Shown here one piece after another: positions 50,042 to 62,326 of a DNA stretch of 64,000 nucleotides. The notes beneath the pieces are model-generated. The model saw nothing but the letters and a program-made list of their open reading frames with translations, did not search any database and was not told where the DNA came from. Within the stretch, counting starts at the first letter, position 1. Each line of letters opens with the position of its first letter. The stretch comes from Trametes villosa (Eukaryota > Basidiomycota > Agaricomycetes > Polyporales > Polyporaceae), in the NCBI GenBank assembly GCA_002964805.2, contig PUDQ02000001.1, positions 2,690,001 to 2,754,000 on the forward strand. The letters run 5' to 3'. Made by a program: the position numbers and the translations under genes.

Positions 50042-53000
50042 ATGGCCGGTCAGGTAATGGCTCTCAGGTCTCGTCGCGCGCGTAGCCACTGACTTCGCTC
50101 TAGGACGAGAACGATGTCATCGCGACTCTCACTGGCTTCTCTCTGAACAACGTGCTCAGTGGCTTGGATCTGCCTACTGGACCCGGACTCTCGAACCAGC
50201 TCGGTATCTCTGGTGTACCAACTCTGAGCGCGAAGCAGATCTACAACGACAGATGGGACGGAGAGGATGAAGAGGTCGTCGGGCCTGGAGAGGGAGAGGA
50301 CTGGGAAGACGAGGTTGACAGGGAACTCGCTGAGGAAGACTCCGACCAGGAGGGTCCAGTCAAGATGGAGGTCCAGTCGCCTACCCACATGGGCCCTCGA
50401 GAGAAGCGGAAACGGGTCATCCGTAGACTCGTAGAACGCCCCAAGACAGTCTATGAGCGTTTCCCCACGTTCGAGAAGGATAAGGTGCTGGACTTCACGG
50501 AGCTCTTCAAGGGCGTTACCGTCCACAAGTCGCGAATATCCAAGCGGCCCTTCACCGGTGAGTGCATTGATCCAACACCCACTCCCACGCACCCACATGT
50601 ACACCTCCCAGTCGAATCGGCATACCCCAAGAAGAAGGAGATTCCCAAGAACTTTCTGCAGTCGATTGTCGGCGACACTGAGCGGCAGGTGGAGAGCAAG
50701 CGGGTGCAGGAGGTGGTCGCGTCTGGAGACGTCGAACACGATCTTATGCGCGCACTACAGGTCTGCTTAGCGGTCCCTACTCCATCTACTTTCTCTGATA
50801 TACTCTGCAGGCACGAGATAAGTCCGGCAACGAAGTGTCCCAGCCTGCCTTGGACAACCGCTCCTTCTTCCTTGTCAACATCGCAAACTGGGAGGACCAA
50901 ATAGTGTGGGAGCCCGATGTCGACGCGCCACCACCACCTGGTGCTTCCCAGAACGACCTGAACACGCCCTTGAACAAGGCGCTAGAGGAGGGTAGCTGGA
51001 CACAGAGCATCATTTGGGGTCCCCGCGAGCCGTTCCGAGACTTCACTCAGCTGGAGTTGCACGAACAAGAAGCTGCGCCTGAAGAGCGGCCCGCAGGTAC
51101 CTTCCTCTCTTCTGTTATTCATGATGTTTGCGCTAACCTCACACAGTGCAAGACGTCGCCCGACCAAGGAAGCGTATGCGCACCGACAACCAACCGCGGG
51201 ACAAGTTCAATATCTCCAACGACCAGTTCTACGAGGTTTCCAAGGATGGCGGACGACATCGCGTGCGGCAGACATTCGGGCAACTTGTCGTGGAGCATGC
51301 TTATCCTGCGCAGAAATTGCAGCTACCTTTCGTACGTATAAGCCCGCCAATGGGAGCGGGAGCGTCGCAGCTGACCACTGAGCGCAGTACAAGACCCGCT
51401 TGTCCAAGCAGGAGGCCCGCTCGTTCCATCGACCCGCCCTCCAGTTCCCGTCGAACATCGAGATTCACTTCAGCAAGGTTCGTACGGCGAAGAAGAAGAA
51501 AGACAGGGCGGGCCGCAAAGTCGGCAAAGGCGGCGACATCGGCGAGGGCTTGCACCGGACCGGCGACCTCAGCTTGCGGGACACCAGCAATTTCGTTCTG
51601 TGGGAGTTCTCTGAGGAGCACCCTCCGATCATCTCGAACTTCGGCATGGGTAGTATCCTAGTCAATTACTACCGTAAGAAGGATGAGAAGGACGACCACG
51701 TCCCGAAGGTATGTTTACAATTGTTTATCCTCCTTCGTCAATATGCACATCTCACCGCCGTAGTATGACCTCGGAGAACCTATCGTGATCGAACCGCAAG
51801 ACGAGAGTCCATTCATGAAGTTCGGTTACGTATACCCCGGAACTACCGTACCAGCTCTGTACAACAACCTCATCCGTGCTCCATTATTCCGTCACAAGCC
51901 GTACCAAACAGACTTCCTCGTTATTCGGTACGTACTTTGATCCGCAAGTACACACTTACCCCTAACATCATGGTCAGCACAACGGTCAAGGGAGAATCGA
52001 AGTACTACATCCGCGAGATCGGTAATCTCTTCGTGGTCGGCCAGACGTATCCGGTCACCGAGGTTCCTGGACCACATTCACGGAAAATCACCAACACTAT
52101 CAAGCTGCGGCTGCAGATCATCGCCTTCAAGCTGCTTGAGAAGAGTTCCGAAAAGCGTCTGAAGATTTCCCGCCTGATGAAGTACTTCCCCGACCAGAAC
52201 GAGCTACAGATGCGGCAGCGGCTGAAGGTATGCGCCATTCGTGCTATACTTTCCACATATCTAACCGTGGGGTCTCTGCCTAGGAATTCATGGAGTACCA
52301 CCGCCGTGGGCCGCACCAAGGCTTCTGGCGTCTGAAGGAGAAATGGACCATTCCCTCCGATGCCGACATGCTCAAGATGGTGACGCCCGAGCAGGTCGTC
52401 CTCTCCGAGAGCATGCAAGTCGGTCAGCGCCACCTGCAAGACTCCGGCTACAGCTTCAACGGCGAAGTAGCGGAGGAAGACGAGGGGAACCTCTCCATCG
52501 AGCAGCAGCTCGCGCCGTGGATCACGACGAAGAACTTCCTCTTCGCCACGCAGGCGAAGGCCATGCTGAAGCTCCACGGCGAGGGCGACCCGACCGGGCG
52601 CGGCGAGGCGTTCAGCTTCATCCGTGTCTCCATGAAGGATATCTTCGTCAAGGCCGGTGAGGACTACGAGCAGAAGCTTGGTGCGTACCGTACTCCATCT
52701 TCACTATCCTCTTCCTGATCCTCCGTTTAGCTGAGGCTGAGAGCCGGCCCAAGTCCGCCCATCGGTACAACGTCGCCGAGCAGCAGCAGATCTACAAGTC
52801 TGAGATCGAGCGCATCTGGAAGGCGCAGTTCGACTCGCTCAGCCGCAAAGACGAGCCCGAGCTCACCGCCGAGGAGCGCGCCGCGAGCCGGGACGCCGAC
52901 AAGGAGAGCAAGAAGCCCGCGCAGCGGCGACAGTCGCTCGGGTACACGCCCGCGCACTCGCCCCTGGCGATCGCGGACACCCCGGGCGCGGCGAGCCCCG

Positions 53001-53921
53001 CGTACAGCCGCGGGTCGTCGCTCGCGCGGGAGCGCGAGGCGAGCTTGGGCCCGGACGCGCAGCGGCGCGTGCTCCGCATCAAGCGCTTTGTGGACGGGGA
53101 GTGGAAGCTCGAGATCGTGCGCGACCCGGCGGTCATCACCGCGTACCTGAAGAAGCGCCAGGCGATCGAGGAGGAGAACATGACCGCGGACGCGCTTGCG
53201 CCGACGGGCGACGCCGAGCGCGACAGGCGTGCGAGGAAGAGGTGCGTCTCGCTGTCGGGCTGTCGTTTTAGGAGAGCAGATACTGATGAGCGGTGGGCTC
53301 GTAGAATTGAGGAGGAGATTGCGCGCATGAAGAAGAACCAGGAGCGGCGGCTGCACAGGAAGAATGCAAAGATTGTCAAGGAGGGTGGCACCCCTCTACA
53401 GCTCAACCGTCCTATCAAGCCAGACACCACGGTGAGTATCCTTCCCTCTGCCCTCTCCTTGGCCCTCCTCGGCTCGTGTCTCCCCCGCTGACGCCATTCA
53501 TATTTTTTCTCAGCGTCGCTGCGGTCACTGCGGGCAGATGGGCCATATGAGTAAGTCACGCGTCCCCCTCTGTCCAAGTCCATCCTAAACAAGCTTTCTC
53601 CTTGCGGCAGAAACGAACCGGAAGTGCCCGCGCTGGGCCGAGTTCAACCAGGGCACGCCCCCGCTCCCGACGCCGTCCGCGTCGAGCCCGCCCGCGACGT
53701 CGCCCACCGGGACCGGGAGCTTCACGTTCGGGGGCGCGCCCGACAGCCTGTTCTCCCCTGGCGCGTCCGGCTCGCTCCGGCCTGGGAGCTTCGGGGGGAC
53801 GCACGGGCCCTCGCCCCTTGCGACAAGTCCGCCGATGATGCCCGCGGATGACGACGAGGACGACATACCCGCAACGCCCTCCGGAGCCCCCAAGCTCAAG
53901 CTGACGCTCAAGAAGGGGTAG
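50042..53921 (+). CDS. TAF1: TFIID subunit TAF1, without bromodomain
   Basis: Exon 1 encodes MAGQ only; the next starts DENDVIATLTGFSLNNVLSG. The central TAF1 domain (DUF3591 type) is plain: ERFPTFEKDKVLDFTELFKG, RLSKQEARSFHRPALQFPSN, RDTSNFVLWEFSEEHPPIIS, NFGMGSILVNYYRKKDEKDD, ESPFMKFGYVYPGTTVPALY, NNLIRAPLFRHKPYQTDFLV, YYIREIGNLFVVGQTYPVTE and APWITTKNFLFATQAKAMLK. A CCHC zinc knuckle, CGHCGQMGH then C, follows near 53518-53640. It is a scaffold of TFIID that contacts TBP, TAF7 and promoter DNA. The protein then ends in a Ser/Pro/Gly tail and KLKLTLKKG, with no bromodomains, as in yeast Taf1. The N-terminal acidic part probably holds the TBP-binding TAND. Confidence 0.93.
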
Positions 53922-56378
53922 GCCAGATGGCGTGCCCCGCCATCGATTCATCGCACGTCTCGGACCGTGCTCGGATTTTTCTGGTCGCGTCGGACGGTGG
54001 TTCTGTATATTAGTGCCGACTCCTTTGTAGCTGTAGTGTACCCGCCGCTTGTAATCGAGCTGCTTCGCCTGCGCCCTGTCCCGCACCCATGTGGGCCGCG
54101 AAGCCTTGGCTGACGGCCGTGGCCGCCGCTGTCTCCTTGCGGTGTGCTTGGGCACCAGCACCAGTGTGCGTCCGGAGTTCTCTGCGCGAAGACCGCGCTT
54201 CCGAGCATGGGGAGCGCGACAATGCGCGCCCAGCACGGCGTATTTTTGGCCGTGGGTGCGCGCCGCCCGCGCTCGCTCGTTCGAAGCGTTGAAGGCGCGC
54301 CCGCTCGCATTACATCACGACGCGTACGTTCCATTATGAAGTGCAGGACACACGAGCGCGTCACGTCTGAGCCGCCTGTGAACGCGCCGCCGCGATAGCA
54401 TGGCAGGGAAGGCGTCTGGCGGGACGCGGGCTCGCGCGTTACGGAACGCGAAGCCTTCCTTGTGGACGCCCCGCCGGCGTTATGGGCGTGCTGACTCATG
54501 CGCGCGCCGGCACACGGGTGTTCGAACGTTCAGTACACGGCATGGGGGGCGCCGGACGGGTGTTCGCTCGCGTAGCGGCCGCACGAGGCCTCTGCCAGCC
54601 CAAAGCGACGTGCGTAGGGCGTTCGTGCGGGATTTTCGAAGGCGTTGTGGGGCGGTCATGCGTACAGGGCGGGATGAGGATGCGCACCGTCCGGGCGCGC
54701 ACGGTCTCCGTATGAGCGCAGCGGTCAGCATGTGAACGCGCGAGTGTATTGGCACCGAAATGAACCAGACCGTCGGCAGCCCCGCCCCCAGCTGCACGGT
54801 GCGGACCGTGGCACGCACGGCGGATATTGTTATCGGCTGGAAGCTTGAAGGTTCAAGGAGGTGCAAGTTTGCTCGCGCAGCGTCACCGCCATTGCTGTGC
54901 CTGCGGCGCGGGTGTCCATGGCATGCGAGCGCGCAGCAGGGTGGGCTGAGGCACGCGTCGGCGCTGGGTGCGCGGCAACGTGGGTGAGGCCGGCGGCGGG
55001 GCTGGAGAGAGCTAAGAGCCCGGGAGCCAAGCAAAGGCGGGGCGGCCATCGCCAAGCCCGACGCAAGCCAACGGCCAAGGGCGAGATCTCCGATCGTCCA
55101 TCTGCGATCCTCGAGCTGCGCAAACTCTTGGCAATTATCCGCAGACGCCCCGGCCAAAACAGACGACGCTCGCCTTCTCGCGGCCGTTACGTGAGTGCGC
55201 CGTGCCTCGCTCAACTGCGTGTGCGACGAAACGCGGCGGTCCGGAGGGCGTTCGGGGAGAAGAGCGGGCGCGAAGACGTCGCGGGGCCAGTGCTGGCTTT
55301 TGGCTGCCCGCCGCCTCCGGTTATCTCCTTTCGTCGCCTGGAGAGACGCCTCCCGCGAAATGCGCCATGCGCGTCGCGTTCGCGCTCTCACGAAACTGTC
55401 CGGGGCCATCTCAGGGAAGACGAGGAGGCGAGCGTCGCTGAGGCTCCTTCCGTGCGGATCCGCCCCTGTCAGCGTCGCTTCGAGCCGCTTCTCCCGTTCT
55501 GGAACGAGGCTCACCTCTCCCTCGGGTCGCGTCGAGTCCCTCCCACGAATCCTGCCGGGCGGGCGTTGTGGCACGCAGACGCGCTATTCATGGGCTCGAG
55601 AGGGGCCTCCTGGCCTCACCGATGGGTCGAGGGACACGTTTCCAGCGCGGGGGAGAGCGCACAAACTCCCTCAACGCCCACGCGTGGTGCGCACCGGGGG
55701 CAGTCGGTGGACCTGAGATAGGACGAGGACGTCGCTGCTCAGGTTTGTCACTTCCGCGACGTGTATGCGGCTTCTGCAGCGTTTCCGTTTCGGGATGTGT
55801 CGGAGCCCAGGATGCGAAGGGGCGCTGCGCAGGTGGGCTCCGGACGGAATGGATAGGAATATGACGGCGGTACTTACGGCAGAGCGTGACCATCCGGATT
55901 GAGACGCGCCCCAGAAAGGACGCAAGCTTGGCAGACACAGGCCTTGGCGGGCATGTTGAACCTTGTGTAGGCATAGCGCCGCTGAGAGCGTCTTGGACCG
56001 TCGAATTCTTGGGCTCCGTCGGTCTCTAGACTGGGCCCCTTTGCCCCTTTTGGCGCGCTTTCGGTGCCGGGTGACGCCTCGCGCACGCCTGCACAGCGTG
56101 CGCTGCGGAGATAGGACGCTCTTGCTGGGTGCGAGGTTGGGAACCGTGCAGCGTGTTCGGGCAGGCGAGGACGAGGCGGAGACGGGCGTGTACGCGGACG
56201 CAGACAGAGCCCGGGCGGCTCGTGAAATCGGCGAGAGGGCGCGGCGCAGGGGAGAGGGGAGGGCCTTACGTAAGCAGTGCCAAGGGGTGCCAAGCCCTGC
56301 GGGAGATTGTCTTGGCGGTGGACGGACTGCCAAGAGATCGACATCGGCGACAGAGTTAAAGAGACTATCCGCTCAGGC
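53922..56378. other. 2.5-kb GC-rich non-coding region upstream of pacC
   Basis: Long frames on both strands (54480-55574 minus, 54861-55721 plus) overlap each other, are Arg/Ala/Pro-rich and lack any motif, so I read them as composition artefacts. The region probably holds the pacC promoter and a long 5' leader. By eye the hexamer GCCAAG or its complement occurs at 54105, 55026, 55051, 55074, 55127, 55927, 55943, 56279, 56289, 56311 and 56329. Confidence 0.5.
56279..56334. promoter_or_regulatory. Cluster of four PacC-type GCCAAG sites
   Basis: GCCAAG at 56279-56284, 56289-56294 and 56329-56334, and its complement CTTGGC at 56311-56316. This is the consensus 5'-GCCARG-3' of PacC/Rim101. The sites lie 45-100 bp before the pacC start codon, so they are either core promoter or leader. 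They suggest that the factor controls its own gene. Confidence 0.6.
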
Positions 56379-59150
56379 ATGGACCAGGACTCCTTCCCCC
56401 ATCTCGTCCCGCTCTCCACCCTCCAGTACAACCTCCATCGCCAGCTCTACCCCTTCGACTTCCTCCACCAAGGCCCCCTGCCGCCCGCCCCGCAAGCCAT
56501 GAGCCAGCCCCCGCAGTCCCCGAAGGCCTCCGCCTCCCCGCCCCCCGCCTCCTCCTCGGAATCGACGGAGCGGAACCAGTCCGTCAGCGCCTCCTCAAGC
56601 GTCACGCAGGCAACCTCGTCGGAGGAGCAGGGCCATGCTTGCCAGTGGGTAGACTGCACCAAGGTCCTCTCCGACCCCGAGACGCTCTACAATCATCTTT
56701 GCAACGATCACATTGGCCGCAAGAGCACCGGAAACCTCTGCTTGACGTGCAAATGGAAGGATTGTGGGACGACCTGCGCCAAACGCGACCATATCACCAG
56801 TCACCTCCGAGGTACGTCGATTGTCCCATCCGCTACAGCCCGCGGGAACTGGGCTCACCGGAATTCAAGTGCACACACCCCTGAAGCCGCACGTCTGCGA
56901 GATCTGCAAGAAGCCGTTCAAGCGGCCGCAGGATCTCAAAAAGCACGAGAAGATTCACACCGAGGAGCACCATGCTCAGCACAAGCACTCGAAAGCCATC
57001 ACCGTGACCGACCCTTCGTACAGTCAGCGGATTCGGGGTGAGAACGATAACCGCCGGTCACTTGTGCCCCCATCCTCCCAGCACCAAATCCCCGTCGCAC
57101 GCGCAAAGTCCACCTCCGCCCCCCTCTCGGACAGCTCGTCTGGTAAGCTTTCATAGCACACACCCCGCCAACGTAAGGGTTGACAAATCCTCCGATACCA
57201 GGCGCGGACTTCGGTGTATTACCCACCCCGTCCCCGGAGCTCGACTATGCGCAAGAGGCGGCCTCTGCACATGCGCACTCGAGAAACCAGCTGTACCGCA
57301 TCCAGCCTCCGCTCCCCACATGGGAGGTCCTTCCCGAGGACATCCAGGGCAGGAGTGTTCCCGTCAGCGGCTCGAAGCGAAGCTACGACTACAGCGTCGA
57401 TGACTTCTTCACCGACGTGAAGAAGCGTCGTGTGACACCAGCTTACGACCCCCGTACGTGTTTCCTTCCGGAAGCAGTCGCTTCGACGAATGTGCTCACC
57501 CGTCTGCTAGATATGGCCGCCCGTTTGAGCAATCTCGCGTACCAGCAGTCGCTCAGTGCGACCACGCACGGTGCTCCGGGCAACCCCATGCCCCCATCGC
57601 ACGCGCACCACCTGCCGCACAACTTCAACCCGCGCTCCGTGTCGTTCGATATCCGGACACCGGAGGAACTGGCGGCCGTGAACGAGTTCCTGATTACGCT
57701 CGGGCGCGACGTTGCCGCCGGGGGCCAGCACGGGTCCCGGCACCAGCACTCACAGTCTGTCCCGCACGCCGCGGTCGACGATGCGTCGTTTTTCGACCCC
57801 GCCAACCTCGCGCAACTGGGACTCGCGGGAATGCCTGGTGTTCCCACCCAGCAAGGGCCGGGTTCGGGAGCAGGATACCATGGCGATTCCGGCTTCGTCC
57901 CGATGAACGAGTTCTCGTCTCAACAAATGCCGTCCTATCCCAGCAGGGCCTCGCACCAGTCCGTGCAGGCCGCCGTCCAGTTCGGGATGTACCCCTCCGC
58001 GCAGGACATGTCCGGCCCGCCCTCCGCCCCCATGCCGTACACCTCGAACCGCGCGCGCGCACACCGCGCGTCCTCGACGGACGACCACTTCGGCTCGTTC
58101 CAGAACCACTCCCCGCCCTTCCCGGAGCAGGCGTACGGCGGCCTGCAGGGCTACCCGCACTACCTCACGCCGCCGCTCGACCTCGGGCCGAGCGCGGTGC
58201 ACCCCGGCGCGTCCCCGCTCTCCTCGCACTCGGGCATGAGCACGCCGCCGAACGCGACCCCACCCCACATCCCGCTCACCGTCTCGCCGGAGAGTGCGGC
58301 CGCGTTCGACTACGTGCGCGCCGGCCGCGCGCCGCCGGTCGTGCAGCTCGGCCCCGTCGACTACAGCACGAAGAACATGCGCACGATCGTGCCGCTCAAG
58401 AGCGCCGGGCCCGCCCCCGCCGGGTCCGGGTCCGCGGCGGGGCTCGGTACGCGCCCGGAGCCGGTCGAGCCGAAGCTGGGCGCGGGCAGCGTGCACCGCG
58501 GCCTGCCTGCGCGCCTCACCGCGACCTCTGCTGCGTCGTCCGTCGCGTCGTCTTCGCTCGCGGGGAAGAGCAGCAACCCGCTGTACCCGCTGCTCACCTC
58601 TGGGGACGAGCGGCTCAAGCTGCCCCCGCTCGGTGCGCGCTTCCGCTCGCCCTCCCCTTCGCCCTCTCCCCCTGCGACCGCGTCGAGCTACGCGGGCTCG
58701 CGCGCGTCGACGGCCTCCCCGAGCGCCTCTCCGTCCCTCTCCCGCCGGAGCCCCTCGCCGATCTCGGAGGACTCGCGCACGCCCTCGCCGCCACGCTCGT
58801 CCACGTCCACGCCCGTGCCCTCCTCCGCCGAGGCGCAGCGCGTGTCGTACCCGACGCTGCCGCCGATCAGCTCGCTCGGGTCGTATCCGCGGCGTGAGCA
58901 CGCGGAGGACCTCGCACGGCGCGTAGGTCGCATCGAGCTCGAGAGCCGCGCAACGTCTGACGAGGAGCGCGCACGACACGCTGCGCTCGTGCGCGACTTG
59001 CTGCTTGCGATCAACGAGGAGTACCGGAGGAGCTTCGGGACGCCGCCGCCTGCGAGGGAGGCGCGCGAACGTCTGCGTGCTGCTGAGCCCCATGGAGAGG
59101 TAAGGGGCGTCGAGAAGGAGATGCGCGATGTGGAGATGATCGCTGCGTGA
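56379..59150 (+). CDS. pacC: pH-responsive zinc-finger transcription factor PacC/Rim101
   Basis: Begins [20 protein letters not shown], followed by a Pro/Ser linker. Three C2H2 fingers follow with the PacC signature: [69 protein letters not shown] and [19 protein letters not shown]. An intron falls exactly between SHLR and VHTP (donor GTACGT). After [20 protein letters not shown] comes a long disordered tail. Two YPx[LI] motifs, YPLL (58584-58595) and YPTL (58848-58859), match the PalA/Rim20-binding sites that bring PacC to its protease. Full-length PacC is cut under alkaline conditions to an active N-terminal form that binds GCCARG. The last residues are [10 protein letters not shown]. Confidence 0.95.
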
Positions 59151-59759
59151 GTGTTGGTCGCGGACGTTTGGGTGAAAGAGAATTGTAGTGGTTGGAGTAT
59201 AGTAGATATCGGTCCGCAGCTCTATATATGCTTGCGTTGTTGTACAGTTGTACTTGTACGTAGTTTCTCCTGACATTCCTATGATATAGTACCGAGTTCC
59301 TCGTACTCTGCTCTTGCATGTGGGCCGAGTATCTCCTTCAAGTGGTGAGGCCGCAGCAAGACGTAGTGCGCCTTTCCTTCCTGTTCCCCAAACGGTGTGT
59401 GCGGCGTCCTGGTACGTACGCTGTGCTAAACGCGGGTACACAGGATCCGCCGATGGATGAGAGACAGCTCCCCCCGTCGGGGAGCACGGCCACTCCAGCC
59501 AATCTAGGCACAGCGGCGGGTACCCACGACACGCTCTCCGCCCGGGTACGCTCCGGCGCGCCCTCTGCACCAGAGGGTTGCCGGGCGCGCTCACGCTCGC
59601 TCAGCTGAGCTGGATCTCGGCCGCGAAGCACACATCAGGGGCGCCCCGGGCGTACCTCGGTTCGCATGTTACGGTAACGTTCCTTGGATCTGCACTCCCA
59701 TGCACCCGCGCCCCAGCGTACCACTGTGATCTCGATACCGCGTGTACACGCAGTCTACG
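59151..59759. other. Intergenic, pacC 3' flank
   Basis: The AT-rich part just after 59151 is probably the pacC 3' UTR. Frames on both strands near 59318-59740 have no recognisable content. Confidence 0.4.
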
Positions 59760-60143
59760 ATGGCTTTCGCGCAGTTCTACTACGACCCCGCGCTGGAGTT
59801 CGAGAAGCTCCTGGACGAGGGCGAAGAGCTTCCGGTCGCCGCCACCAGCGCTGCTGCCAATAGCCTTGCGTCGGTGCCTATCTCGGGCACCCTGGGCGTT
59901 GTCGACGGGAATGCGAGGAAGGGCAGCGGTCCTGGAGCCATGTATGGTTGCTACGCTATGCCTGGGCTCGCACTCGATAACTAAAGCTTGTGCAGTGCTC
60001 GCTCGACCTCGGCGACCGCAGAACTCGAGACGCAACCTCAGACACAACCTGAGGGCGGTCGGTGGTTCGGCGGCGGCCTCTTGAGGCGTTGCGCCTCTAC
60101 CGGGTCCATCCACGGCGGGACGCACCCCGGCATCCCGAAGTGA
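59760..60143 (+). CDS. Small hypothetical protein
   Basis: Exon 1 starts MAFAQFYYDPALEFEKLLDE, runs to GPGA and meets a GTATGG donor. A TGTGCAG acceptor (near 59995) restores frame with IARSTSATAELETQPQTQPE and a tail ending GTHPGIPK, stop 60141-60143. The product is about 109 residues with an acidic start and a Gly/Arg-rich end; no domain, signal or membrane segment. A single clean intron supports a real transcript, but it may be a gene remnant. Confidence 0.35.
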
Positions 60144-60573
60144 AGTTATGGCGAGGAGTCAGGGTGCCCGCGATGATTGTACGATGTGTAGCAGTGCTTG
60201 TAGGAATACCGTACGCTGTCTGGGAGTTGGAACAATGTACGATCGTGTACGATTAGTATGTAGACTGATACCCGGGAGTTGACGAAACCGTTAGACACAG
60301 TATTCACCGCCATCCGGGGTCATCATGAGGGCCTTTCGTAGGGAGCTAGTTCTGAAGTACTGAAGCTTGCCGGCCAGTGTATCAGACTCGCGAGCAAGCT
60401 GCTAGAGTGCGCTCAGAGAGGCGGTCACGCGCTCGCGCACGGACGCGTCTATACGCGTCTGGTGACGTCAGAAGCCGCTCAGGACACCCTCGCAGTATAT
60501 AACCGACGCTCTGCCAGTCCTTCGCGTACGAACTCCTACTCGCAACCACCACCCCAATTTGCAGCCCGCAAAA
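60144..60573. other. Intergenic, promoter of the next gene
   Basis: Contains a TATATAA box-like element near 60496-60502, about 75 bp before the next start codon, and a TGACGTCA CRE-type palindrome at 60463-60470. No gene is visible. Confidence 0.45.
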
Positions 60574-62096
60574 ATGCCTCGCACCCGCGCGCAAGAAGCC
60601 GCAGAGAAGCGGTATACCACTAGCACCCACCAGCCAGCCGCGGACGCGGACGAGAAGAAGCACACCGCCACCAAGCCCGCGTCCAAGGCGAAGAAGCCGC
60701 CGTCGCCCAGGAAGGGTGCACAGCCCAGGAAGGAGACACGGGCATCGCCTCAGCGTGCCAAGGGCAAGCGAGAGCCCGACGCTGAGGAGACGCAGGCGGA
60801 GGAACCCCCCGCGAAGAAGGTCAAGACGGACGAGGCTGTGAGCGGCGCACAGGTTCACGCCGAGCGCGAGGAAGAGGGCTCCGAGGAAGCGGACGCGGAC
60901 AAGGAGAACGCGCCTGCCAAACGTCACCTCGCTCAGGACACCTACCAGCCAGGTGGGTTCTGCTTGCTCTCTGGTCGGTTCCCCGCGCAATGCTCATGCC
61001 AGGCGGCAGGTACTATCGAGCGCGGCCATATTTACTTCTTTTATCGGCCAAAGGTCCAGCTGGAGGAGGCCCACTCCCTCGATGAGGTCCAGCGCTTCTA
61101 CATGCTCCTCGTGCCGCGGCCTCCACAGTTCGCGGCCCCGGAGAGCAAAGCTACCGCCCAGCCGCAGGAAGACGACGAGGACCAGGAGATGAACCTCATC
61201 GAGAGCGGCGCTGATGCTGTTCCCGCCCCGGGGCCCAAGGGCCAAAGCAAGAAGCGCTTCCGCTTGCTGGTAATTGGCAAGAAAGGCCTGCCGGACCCAG
61301 AGGCAGGGGGAGGTGGTAAAGGCGGAGGACGTAAGCAAATATTCTGGTCGACCGTCAGCACGGTGAGCGACGACCTGAAGAAGCTTGAGGAAGGCCTCGG
61401 AGGGAAGGAGTACGAGACGAAGACCAGAGGTGAGCAAGCTTTGTATCCGCTAAGAAGCAGCGTCCTCATTGGTCCGGCCAGGAACTCGTCACCAAGGTCC
61501 CGCTCGTCTCGCCGCTCGTGGGGCATATGCAATCGTCAACAACGAATCGGCGCGCACACCTTCACAGCGCGAGACGCACTTCGGTTACCACCTCTCGCAC
61601 CCAGACGACGAGCACTTCGGGGAGGTTCAGCAGACGTTTGGCATCCACAAGGCGTCGTCTTTCGTCCTGCAGGTCAAGAACCCGCTCGCTCCGCCCTCTG
61701 GCCCAGGCCAAGCACTGCACAGGGGGCAAGGTGCCAAATATCCAGAGGAGATCTTGGAGGGCGTATTCGGCAAGGGCGGGAAGCGCGGCCGAGAGTCGTA
61801 CGGCCTGAGATTTGCACCGGTCGAGCGGCGCGAGCTGCTGGATTACGAGGGCGCAGAGCTGTTGTTCGTCGCTGCCAGGAGTGGGGAAGAGGGCCTAGAG
61901 GCGAGCCTTGGAGAGGGCAGAGGACACGGTAAGTCCCAGAAGTCGTCGAGTGATCACCACTAGTACTGAGAGGGCCACAGCGCTGGAGGAAGCCGAGAAG
62001 AGCGAGTCTCATGAGAGCATAGATGAGGTCATGAAAGAGCTCGCCATGGACGACGGCGAGATCCCGGCAGACCCACTCCAGGGAGAGTGGGCATGA
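60574..62096 (+). CDS. Conserved protein of unknown function with basic N-terminus
   Basis: Four exons or so, about 430 residues. The first 130 residues are Lys/Ala/Pro-rich and nuclear-looking (KAKKPPSPRKGAQ, PPAKKVKTDEA). The folded part begins GTIERGHIYFFYRPKVQLEE and AHSLDEVQRFYMLLVPRPPQ, then KKRFRLLVIGKKGLPDPE, KQIFWSTVSTVSDDLKKLEE, an intron, GAYAIVNNESARTPSQRETH and FGYHLSHPDDEHFGEVQQTF. It continues KASSFVLQVKNPLAPPSG, AKYPEEILEGVFGKGG and ERRELLDYEGAELLFVAARS, ending PADPLQGEWA. These blocks look strongly constrained and I believe relatives occur in other fungi and bacteria, but I cannot name a function. The frame has a good ATG at 60574. Confidence 0.82.
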
Positions 62097-62326
62097 AACA
62101 AGAATTACGCAGAGAATCTAGAGAAGTCGCTCACCATGCTGTATTGTATCACTGTAACAATACCATCGCGACATGTGCGCGATGTACACGTACCTCAACG
62201 TTGTTGGAAGTCCCCATCTTGGCTAGTTCTGTCGTGTGTTTGCGTACGTCGGCGAGGGTATCCTTGGTCATAAGAAGTCGTGACAGATACAACATATATC
62301 ATACATCGTCCGCAGCGAGAAGCACG

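Noticed and set aside
54480..55721. Two long overlapping frames (364 and 286 codons) on opposite strands upstream of pacC
   Set aside because: They overlap each other, have no domains and look like chance open frames in very GC-rich DNA.
57750..59594. A 614-codon open frame opposite pacC
   Set aside because: Arg/Gly-rich composition artefact; the plus-strand exons carry the zinc fingers, YPx[LI] motifs and consistent splicing.
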